In this document: positions 1 to 5,321 of the stretch, one piece after another
How positions within the stretch are numbered: position 1 is the stretch's first letter
Layout: the number at the start of each line of letters is the position of its first letter
Origin: JAKOQB01 sp036824465
Lineage (GTDB): Bacteria > Pseudomonadota > Gammaproteobacteria > Burkholderiales > Burkholderiaceae_F
NCBI GenBank assembly: GCA_036824465.1
Contig: DAITAC010000095.1
Span: 1-14,775 of the forward strand
Direction of reading: 5' to 3'
DNA length: 14,775 nucleotides
Made by a program: the position numbers and the translations under genes
The notes under the pieces: model-generated
The model's input: the letters and a program-made list of their open reading frames with translations, nothing else
Told to the model about the DNA's origin: nothing
Databases searched by the model: none

Positions 1-234
1 GATCCGCTGTTCTTCGGGCTGCTGGTGGCGTTGAACCTGCAGACGGCGTTCCTCTCGCCGCCGGTGGCGATGGCCGCGTTCTATCTGAAGGGGGTTGCGC
101 CCAAGCATGTGACGCTCAACCAGATCTTCGCCGGCATGATGCCGTTCATGGGGATTCAGTTGATTGCGCTGGCGCTGCTGTACATATTCCCGGCCATCGG
201 CCTGTGGTTGCCGAGCGTGTTGTACGGACGCTGA
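1..234 (+). CDS. TRAP transporter large permease (DctM-type), C-terminal end only
   Basis: The reading frame is already open at base 1 and ends with TGA at 232-234, giving the last 77 residues of a membrane protein; the start lies outside the window. The residues FLSPPVAMAAFYLKGVAP, then a QIFAGMMPFMGIQLIAL segment and a final hydrophobic stretch ending in WLPSVLYGR, match the end of TRAP large permease (DctM/FcbT3-like) subunits of the mannitol/chloroaromatic type. In this family the large subunit forms the sodium-driven channel for organic acids in the inner membrane, working with a small permease and a periplasmic binding protein, both presumably upstream. Two membrane segments are visible, at about residues 8-30 and 47-72. 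It is followed by a clear terminator, so it is probably the last gene of its operon. The substrate cannot be told from this end. Confidence 0.88.
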   Translation, partial: DPLFFGLLVALNLQTAFLSPPVAMAAFYLKGVAPKHVTLNQIFAGMMPFMGIQLIALALLYIFPAIGLWLPSVLYGR

Positions 235-255
235 ACTGACGGTTCGTGAAGACTG

Positions 256-287
256 AGGCGGCGGGCATGTCCCGCCGCTTTCGTTTT
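256..287 (+). terminator. Intrinsic terminator after the TRAP permease gene
   Basis: An 8-bp perfect GC stem (258-265 GCGGCGGG with 271-278 CCCGCCGC), extendable by weaker pairs at its base, closes a 5-nt loop. It is followed by the T-rich run TTTCGTTTT (279-287). It begins about 22 bases after the permease stop codon, as expected for a rho-independent terminator. Confidence 0.8.
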
Positions 288-304
288 CATGGTGCCGCAC
301 GGCG

Positions 305-310
305 CATAAT
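305..310 (+). promoter_or_regulatory. Candidate -10 box upstream of trkH
   Basis: CATAAT matches the TATAAT consensus at five of six positions. It lies 27 bases before the trkH start codon and just after the upstream terminator, so a promoter is expected here. No good -35 box is found 16-18 bases upstream; the region is only T-rich (TTTTC). This is a weak call resting on position and the -10 match. Confidence 0.3.
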
Positions 311-337
311 CCGCGCCGATTTCCCCTGCGCCGCTGC

Positions 338-1807
338 ATGACCGCACTCGCGTACTCGCTGTTTCCCATCCTCAATGTGCTTGGCGCAGTCGTTGCCATC
401 TTTGCGGCGTCGATGCTGGTGCCCTTGCTGGTCGCATTGATCGGTGGCGATGTCGCGTTGAAAGCCTACGACGAAGCGTTCCTGATCACGCTCCTGTCCG
501 GCACGCTGCTGTGGTTCGCCACGCGCCGCTTCAAGCGTGAACTGCAGCCGCGCGATGGGTTCCTCCTCGTGACATTGGTGTGGACGGTGGTGCCGGCCTA
601 CGCCACGCTGCCGCTGCTTCTGCACCTGCCGGGCCTTTCATTCACTGACGCGTACTTCGAAACGATGTCCGGACTGACGACCACCGGGTCGACCGTGCTG
701 TCGGGTCTGGATGAACTGCCGCTGTCGATCAACGTCTGGCGCCACTTGCTTGTTTGGATCGGGGGCATGGGTGTGATCGTGTTGGCGGTAGCGATCCTGC
801 CTCTGCTGGGCGTGGGCGGCAGCCAGATCTATAAGGCCGAAACCGCGGGTCCGCTGAAAGAGGCAAAGCTCACCCCACGCATCGCCGAGACGGCCAAGGG
901 TCTGTACGCGATCTACATCGCGATTTCGATCGCGTGCATGCTCGCGTACGGGCTGGCAGGCATGACGTGGCCGGACGCCTTCATGCACATGTGCTCGACC
1001 ATGGGCCTGGGTGGATTTTCTTCGCACGACGCCAGCTTCGGCTACTGGGACTCACCCATGATTGAATACACCGCCGTCGTCTTCATGCTGATTGCGGGCT
1101 TTAATTTCTCAATGCACTTTCTCGCCTGGCGGCGACGCTCGCTGAAGGTGTACTGGCGCGACCCGGAAGGGCAGGCGTTTGTTGGAGTGACGCTTGCCGC
1201 ATCGCTGCTGATTGCGCTCTTTCTGCTCTGGCGAGAGCAGTACTCAGACTTCTTGACCGCCTGGCGTTTTGCGCTTTTCAACACGGTGTCCATCGCCACC
1301 ACAACGGGTTATGCGAGCACCGATTACAACCAGTGGCCGACCTTCGCGCCAGCGCTGATGCTGTTTCTGAGCTGCTTCGCGACCTGCGCCGGCTCGACCG
1401 GCGGCGGCATCAAGATGGTCCGGGCAATCATCCTGGTCAAGCAGGCCAAGCGCGAATTTGTCCGCATCCTGCACCCCCGCATCGTCAATCCGGTGCGCAT
1501 CGGCGGGCAGGTGATCGACAACAACGTCATTTCCGCCGTACTCGCGTTCATGCTGATCTACGGCGGTGCGCTGATCAGTTGCACCCTGTTGTTGATGGCC
1601 TCCGGACTCGATCCCATTTCATCATTCACCGCCGTCGTGGCATCGCTGAACAACACTGGCCCGGGACTGAATCAGGTTGGCCCGGCCACCAACTACGCGG
1701 GCCTGACGGATGTCGAGACCTGGGTGTGCACGTTTGCGATGCTCATTGGGCGGCTTGAACTGATGTCGGTGCTGGTGCTGTTCACGCCGGCCTTCTGGCG
1801 CAAATGA
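338..1807 (+). CDS. trkH: Trk-type potassium uptake protein TrkH
   Basis: A 489-residue polytopic membrane protein with the architecture of TrkH/TrkG/KtrB potassium channels: four repeated membrane-pore-membrane units. The four selectivity-filter segments can be read at residues 115-119 (TTGST), 221-226 (TMGLGG), 321-325 (TTTGY) and 439-443 (NTGPG). The conserved end GRLELM (471-476) is also present, and the length fits the family. In this family the protein conducts potassium across the inner membrane and is gated by the cytoplasmic NAD/nucleotide-binding subunit TrkA; no trkA is in the window. The ATG at 338 is chosen because it begins a hydrophobic first helix and follows the terminator region; no strong Shine-Dalgarno sequence is visible. 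Its stop codon overlaps the next start (ATGA at 1804-1807), so the following gene is probably translationally coupled. Confidence 0.95.
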   Translation: MTALAYSLFPILNVLGAVVAIFAASMLVPLLVALIGGDVALKAYDEAFLITLLSGTLLWFATRRFKRELQPRDGFLLVTLVWTVVPAYATLPLLLHLPGLSFTDAYFETMSGLTTTGSTVLSGLDELPLSINVWRHLLVWIGGMGVIVLAVAILPLLGVGGSQIYKAETAGPLKEAKLTPRIAETAKGLYAIYIAISIACMLAYGLAGMTWPDAFMHMCSTMGLGGFSSHDASFGYWDSPMIEYTAVVFMLIAGFNFSMHFLAWRRRSLKVYWRDPEGQAFVGVTLAASLLIALFLLWREQYSDFLTAWRFALFNTVSIATTTGYASTDYNQWPTFAPALMLFLSCFATCAGSTGGGIKMVRAIILVKQAKREFVRILHPRIVNPVRIGGQVIDNNVISAVLAFMLIYGGALISCTLLLMASGLDPISSFTAVVASLNNTGPGLNQVGPATNYAGLTDVETWVCTFAMLIGRLELMSVLVLFTPAFWRK

Positions 1808-2196
1808 CGGGCGCCGTTGTGACAATTCAGGTCGCGCGCGACGCAGTGGCGCAGCAGACGGCGTTGAGCGATTGGCTCGCGGCGCTTCCGGACGTAGGCT
1901 ATCGGGACGGCAATCGACAGGTTGCCGCTGTCATTGCCGAGGGAACCTTTGCGGTGCTCACCGCGCCGGCCAGCGTGGTTGTCGAGCGGATTGCCGCCGG
2001 CTGCGTCTGTTGTGTGGGTCAGATTGCGCTGCGTGTGACCCTGACACGACTGCTGCGAGCGCATCGTCCGAAGCGGCTGCTGTTGCTGCTTGCGAGCGGC
2101 GAGCACATCGATCGTGTGCGCCGCATGCTTGGCGACGAGCAATTTGCAACCGTCCTTCGACTGCAGGATCCAGTGCATGACGCAGGTTCGCGCTAA
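1804..2196 (+). CDS. Small GCxCC-motif protein, degenerate COG0523/CobW-like, no P-loop
   Basis: A 130-residue protein whose middle reads AAGCVCCVGQIALRVTLTRLLRAHRPKRLLLLL (from about residue 64). This closely resembles the GCxCC metal-binding/switch segment of COG0523 (CobW/YciC/P47K) GTPases, where it is typically GGCICCtgqvaLRvaLTRLLR..RPdrLLiEptGL. The upstream part (residues 30-65, AAVIAEGTFAVLTAP...VVVERI) may correspond to the strand and switch just before that motif. What is missing is plain: there is no N-terminal GxxGxGKT Walker A, the E-P-S/T-G-L run is replaced by LLASGEHID, and the C-terminal domain is absent. It can therefore hardly be a normal GTPase. The gene is open throughout, starts inside the trkH stop codon and overlaps the next gene by 20 bases, so it looks kept rather than decaying. 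Function unknown; metal binding through C68, C70 and perhaps others is an inference. Confidence 0.72.
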   Translation: MTGAVVTIQVARDAVAQQTALSDWLAALPDVGYRDGNRQVAAVIAEGTFAVLTAPASVVVERIAAGCVCCVGQIALRVTLTRLLRAHRPKRLLLLLASGEHIDRVRRMLGDEQFATVLRLQDPVHDAGSR

Positions 2197-2980
2197 CGGC
2201 ATCGACATCCATTACCGGATCGACGGCGATGGCGCGCCGACGCGGCCCTGGCTCGTGTTCAGTCACTCGCTCGCCTGCGACCATACGATGTGGGATGCAC
2301 AGGCGGATGAGTTCAGCCGCTCGTTGAACGTGCTGCGTTATGACACGCGTGGGCACGGCAGAACGAGCGCACCATCCGGCGACTACACGATCGAGTTGCT
2401 GGCCGAAGATGTGAGCGCGCTGCTCGATGCGCTCAACATCCAGCGCTGTCACTTCGTCGGCATCTCGATGGGCGGAATGATCGGGCAGATGGCTGCGCTG
2501 CGATGGCCGGCGCGATTCGCGTCGCTGACGCTGGTCGATACCACCAGTCGCTATGCGGTCGAGATGCGTGCGATGTGGGACCAGCGCATCGCGGCCGTCA
2601 AGACACCACAGGGCATGCACGCGGTCGTTCCGTCTACGCTCGAACGCTGGTTCACCGCCGGCTTTCGCCAGATGCGCCCGGACGTGACGGCAAAGATCGG
2701 CGCGATGATTCGCGCCACACCGGTCAACGGCTTTATCGGCTGCGCGCAGGCCATCGCGCGGCTGAACCTGACCGCACGTCTGGGAGCGATCTCGTGTCCG
2801 GCGCTGGTGATCGTCGGCGAGGAGGACCGCAGCACGCCGCTCGCGATGGCCGAGGAGATCGCGCGGGCGATTCCCCATGCGCGGCTGGAGCGCATCGCCA
2901 ACGCGGCCCACCTGTCGAGCGTGGAGCAACCCGACCGCTTTAACGCCCTGCTGCGCGCATTCCTGCTGCACTCGGTCTGA
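2177..2980 (+). CDS. Alpha/beta hydrolase, 3-oxoadipate enol-lactonase-like
   Basis: A 267-residue soluble alpha/beta-hydrolase-fold protein. The nucleophile elbow GISMGG places the catalytic serine at residue 97. The acid is probably D217 in VGEEDRSTP, and the base H245 in NAAHLSSVEQP. The segment VFSHSL (27-32) is the oxyanion-hole strand end, and YDTRGHGRTSAPSGDYTIE (55-73) is typical of PcaD-like enzymes. In that family the enzyme opens the lactone ring of 3-oxoadipate enol-lactone in the beta-ketoadipate pathway. No other pca gene is nearby, so the true substrate may differ and no symbol is given. The ATG at 2177 is preferred over a further-upstream TTG at 2090 because the homologous N-terminus (MTQVRANGIDIHYRIDG) begins there. 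It overlaps the preceding gene by 20 bases, suggesting coupling. A 6-bp GC hairpin follows the stop but lacks a T tract. Confidence 0.9.
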   Translation: MTQVRANGIDIHYRIDGDGAPTRPWLVFSHSLACDHTMWDAQADEFSRSLNVLRYDTRGHGRTSAPSGDYTIELLAEDVSALLDALNIQRCHFVGISMGGMIGQMAALRWPARFASLTLVDTTSRYAVEMRAMWDQRIAAVKTPQGMHAVVPSTLERWFTAGFRQMRPDVTAKIGAMIRATPVNGFIGCAQAIARLNLTARLGAISCPALVIVGEEDRSTPLAMAEEIARAIPHARLERIANAAHLSSVEQPDRFNALLRAFLLHSV

Positions 2981-3006
2981 AACCGCAATCCGGCCGTCGG
3001 CCGGGC

Positions 3007-3035
3007 TTGAGAATTCCCCCAACGCACCGATATTC
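3007..3035 (+). promoter_or_regulatory. Candidate sigma-70 promoter for the DUF3567 gene
   Basis: TTGAGA (3007-3012, five of six to the -35 consensus) is followed after 16 bases by GATATT (3029-3034), or after 17 by ATATTC, as a fair -10 element. It sits in the 107-base gap between the hydrolase and the DUF3567 gene, about 50 bases before the start codon, which implies that gene can be transcribed on its own. Found by eye only. Confidence 0.4.
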
Positions 3036-3078
3036 CTGACAGGCGGGTTCTGTCCACCGGGCGGACCGCAAGAGCGTT

Positions 3079-3085
3079 AGGTGGT
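3079..3085 (+). promoter_or_regulatory. Ribosome binding site of the DUF3567 gene
   Basis: AGGTGGT resembles the Shine-Dalgarno consensus. Its AGGTGG core is only 3 bases from the ATG at 3088 but 9 bases from the second in-frame ATG at 3094. The spacing therefore allows either Met1 or Met3 (MNM...) as the real start, changing the protein by two residues. Confidence 0.5.
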
Positions 3086-3087
3086 CT

Positions 3088-3345
3088 ATGAACATGATCT
3101 ATAACAGCCCGCACTTCTGCGTGGTCGAATTTTCGTCTTTTGGTGACGAAGGCAGCAAACTGGCCGGCGGCTTCGAAATCATGGACAAGCACTTCCGGCG
3201 CGAGATCTTTCTCGGCGGCAAGGATGCCGAGCAGTTCCGGCAGAGCGTGCAGAAGCTGATTTCCGGTGAACCGTCGACCGATGACGTCGACGAGTTTCTT
3301 GGCGGCTACACCGGGCTGATGACCACCCCGCTGACGCTGCACTGA
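3088..3345 (+). CDS. DUF3567-family small protein
   Basis: An 85-residue acidic soluble protein without signal peptide or membrane segment. The pattern MNMIYNSPHFCVVEF...GGFEIMDKHFRREIFLGGKDAEQFRQSVQKLI...DDVDEFLGGY..LM..PLTLH matches the betaproteobacterial DUF3567 family along its whole length, as I remember it. Members are small, of unknown function and strongly tied to the Burkholderiales, so the gene is more useful as a lineage marker than as a functional clue. It has its own candidate promoter and ribosome binding site and is closed 17 bases downstream by a strong terminator, so it may be monocistronic. Start: ATG at 3088, with ATG at 3094 an equally possible choice. Confidence 0.87.
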   Translation: MNMIYNSPHFCVVEFSSFGDEGSKLAGGFEIMDKHFRREIFLGGKDAEQFRQSVQKLISGEPSTDDVDEFLGGYTGLMTTPLTLH

Positions 3346-3362
3346 AGATTCCCGGCTGCCTG

Positions 3363-3394
3363 CGAAAACGGCGCGCCCAGGCGCGCCGTTTTCG
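3363..3394. terminator. Bidirectional terminator between convergent genes
   Basis: A perfect 14-bp inverted repeat: 3363-3376 (CGAAAACGGCGCGC) pairs with 3381-3394 (GCGCGCCGTTTTCG) around the 4-base loop CCAG. The outer pairs give AAAA on one side and TTTT on the other, so each strand reads a GC stem followed by a short U tract. It lies 17 bases after the DUF3567 stop and ends on the base directly before the stop codon of the convergent MFS gene, so it probably ends both transcripts. Confidence 0.85.
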
Positions 3395-4675
3395 TCATGC
3401 CATCTGCTTTGCGTGCGTTTCGCGCGTGAGCAGAAGCAGCGCGAACGAGACTGCAATCCAGGCAAACAGGAACAGCAGTGCGAACTGGAACGCCGCCAGA
3501 TCGTACTGCCGCGCGCCATTGACAATGGCGCCTTTCCAGTGCGCATCCAGGATGACTCCGATCACCGGCATCTGAATCAGCGTGCCGAGCATCACGCCCG
3601 CGTTTGCGACTCCAGTGGCCGTGCCCTGCAAACGTGCCGGGACAGATTCCTTCACATAGCCGAATGACAGCGCCATGGCCGCGACGCCGAACCCGGCTGC
3701 AAGCAGCAGCGGCACCAGGATCCACAACGACGCGGCCGGGAACACAGCGAGCGCACCGAACCCGGCGAGCAGCAGCGCTGCGCCCAACGCAAACGGCCGC
3801 TTGCGCAAACGCCATCGATCCGACAGATGCCCGAACACCGGTGCGCCGAGCGCAAACAACACCAGCATGGCCGACGTGATCGTCGAGGCCTGCTTCACGC
3901 TGAGTGCGTGCTGCTGCACGAAGAAGGGCACTCCCCACAGCCCGGTGAATGCGAGAAATGCGCCGCAGGTACCGGAATTGACGATGGGCAGCAGCCACGA
4001 ATTGCGGTGGCGAAAGACCTCGGTCAGGCTCGCGATGATCGGCGCCTGAGCACTTCCGCGCGACGGCGCGCTTGCGGGCGCGTAGCTCTTGAACTGGCGA
4101 TCGCGCGGGTCGTCGCGCATGAAGAGCTTGATGGCGATGGCGAGCAACAGCACCAACCCACCCGACGCAGCAATCACGGCGCGCCACCCGAACGCATCGG
4201 CGAGCGCGCGCAGCGGCGGCCCGGCCAGAATGGCGCCGAGCGTGCCGACCGCCAGCGACAGTCCGGACAGCGTGCCGAAGCGCTTCATCGGAAACCAGTG
4301 CGTGACGAGCTTCAGCATCGAGACCCACGCCATTCCGTGCGCGGCACCGATCAGCGCACGACCGAGGCCGGCGACCAGCACGCTGTCGCCGAGTGCGAAC
4401 AGCAGCGCGCCCACGCCCGACAGTGCACTGCCGGCGACAAACAGCCGCGACGGTCCCCAGCGATCCACCAGGATGCCGGTCGGAATCTGCATTGCGGCGT
4501 ACGCGTAGTAGTAGAAGGCCGACAGGTTGCCGAGCGCTGCCGCCGTGAGGTCAAAATCGCGCATCAGGTCCGCCGCGAGCGAGGCCGGCGTGACGCGCTG
4601 AAAGAAGCCGAAGAGATAGAAAGCGGCGGCGAGCGCCCAGACTGAATAGGCGAGCCGCGCGGGAGGTTCGTGCAT
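3395..4675 (-). CDS. Major facilitator superfamily transporter
   Basis: A 426-residue protein with about twelve hydrophobic segments in the usual 6+6 arrangement, split by a polar central loop (about residues 186-225, containing RDDPRDRQFKSYAPASAPSRG). The MFS signature between helices 2 and 3 is GILVDRWGPSR (67-77), and its second-half copy is GHLSDRWRLRKR (282-293). Another typical stretch is VPARLQGTATGVANAGVMLG (345-364). These proteins use the proton gradient to move small solutes; the general layout resembles anion/metabolite:proton symporters, but no substrate can be assigned. The start, MHEPPARLAYSVWALAAAFYLF, directly precedes helix 1; no clear Shine-Dalgarno is seen. It follows the rhodanese gene on the same strand after 85 bases, so co-transcription is possible. 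It ends directly at the bidirectional terminator. Confidence 0.9.
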   Translation of the reverse strand: MHEPPARLAYSVWALAAAFYLFGFFQRVTPASLAADLMRDFDLTAAALGNLSAFYYYAYAAMQIPTGILVDRWGPSRLFVAGSALSGVGALLFALGDSVLVAGLGRALIGAAHGMAWVSMLKLVTHWFPMKRFGTLSGLSLAVGTLGAILAGPPLRALADAFGWRAVIAASGGLVLLLAIAIKLFMRDDPRDRQFKSYAPASAPSRGSAQAPIIASLTEVFRHRNSWLLPIVNSGTCGAFLAFTGLWGVPFFVQQHALSVKQASTITSAMLVLFALGAPVFGHLSDRWRLRKRPFALGAALLLAGFGALAVFPAASLWILVPLLLAAGFGVAAMALSFGYVKESVPARLQGTATGVANAGVMLGTLIQMPVIGVILDAHWKGAIVNGARQYDLAAFQFALLFLFAWIAVSFALLLLTRETHAKQMA

Positions 4676-4760
4676 GAAGCGAGTCTAGGCGACCGGCGGC
4701 GGGACGTCGGCACCTCGATTGCCGATGATGAGGCGAGCTAGAAACGCCGGCTGCGATCGT

Positions 4761-5153
4761 TTATAGCTGCTGCCAGGGCAATCCAGCCACGCGCCAGCCA
4801 TTCATCGAATTGCGGTGGTGATTGCGGTCCAGGTCTCCTTCAAAACCTTCGAGCACATTGGTCACGTCGGCAAAACCGGCGGCTTCGAGCGCGGTTGCCG
4901 CCTCAAGGGTCCGCCGGCCAGAGCGGCAAATCAGGAGGACCGGACGATTACGGTCGCCGGCGGCCTCCTTCATCACTCCTTCGACGAAGCGGGGGTTGCG
5001 CTCGAAATCCGGCGCCGTCTGCCACTCGACGTTGATTGCACCCGTGGGGTGACCGACGTAATAGAACTCGAACTCCGTTCGGCAGTCGATCAGCAGGGCA
5101 CTCGGATTGTTCTGCAGGATCTGGTAGGCCTCATCGGGCTTGGCGTGCTTCAC
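4761..5153 (-). CDS. Rhodanese-like single-domain protein
   Basis: A 130-residue cytoplasmic protein that is a single rhodanese (Cdc25-like) domain. The first motif LLIDCRTEFEFYYVGHPTGAINV (20-42) is followed by the active-site loop C76-R-S-G-R-R-T, with the catalytic cysteine ready for persulfide formation. The ending is VLEGFEGDLD...NGW...GLPWQQL. This family moves sulfane sulfur between small thiols or proteins, or binds sulfur oxyanions; the acceptor here is unknown. The C76-R-S-G-R-R loop is short, as in thiosulfate/polysulfide sulfurtransferases rather than phosphatases. The start is GTG at 5153; the nearest upstream ATG on this strand is out of frame and soon meets a stop. The gene is divergent from metH and 85 bases upstream of the MFS gene on the same strand. 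Confidence 0.92.
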   Translation of the reverse strand: MKHAKPDEAYQILQNNPSALLIDCRTEFEFYYVGHPTGAINVEWQTAPDFERNPRFVEGVMKEAAGDRNRPVLLICRSGRRTLEAATALEAAGFADVTNVLEGFEGDLDRNHHRNSMNGWRVAGLPWQQL

Positions 5154-5184
5154 GGTCGTGGACCTGGTGCGAAGGGGGGCATGA

Positions 5185-5190
5185 ATTATC
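5185..5190 (-). promoter_or_regulatory. Candidate -10 box for the rhodanese gene
   Basis: On the reverse strand GATAAT matches five of six bases of the -10 consensus and lies about 31 bases upstream of the rhodanese GTG start. No convincing -35 box is visible in the GC-rich DNA beyond it. Weak call supported mainly by position in the divergent gap. Confidence 0.28.
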
Positions 5191-5268
5191 CCGGTTGCCG
5201 GTGCGCGCGGGTCCGGGCGTCGCTTATACAGACATAGCCAATCGGAATGTGGTGCGGCAATGCTCCCC

Positions 5269-5274
5269 TACAAT
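5269..5274 (+). promoter_or_regulatory. Candidate -10 box for metH
   Basis: TACAAT matches five of six bases of the -10 consensus and sits 47 bases before the metH start in the 168-base divergent gap (5154-5321). The -35 region is poor. If it is used, the metH leader would be about 40 bases, too short for a riboswitch. I saw no conserved cobalamin-riboswitch (B12 box) sequence in the gap. Confidence 0.3.
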
Positions 5275-5321
5275 GACGGCCCTGACGACCCACGGACCCG
5301 CGATATACACGCGCTTCTCCG

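Noticed and set aside
2990..3004. GC hairpin CCGGCC-GTC-GGCCGG after the hydrolase stop as a terminator
   Set aside because: The stem is only 6 bp and is not followed by a T tract; it may slow transcription but is not a clear rho-independent terminator.
1958..3022. A 354-codon reverse-strand frame opposite the alpha/beta hydrolase
   Set aside because: Arg- and Ala-rich shadow; the forward gene has the full Ser-Asp-His triad.
5154..5321. Possible cobalamin riboswitch before metH
   Set aside because: No B12 box or conserved core was recognisable and the probable leader is too short; only a covariance search could settle it.
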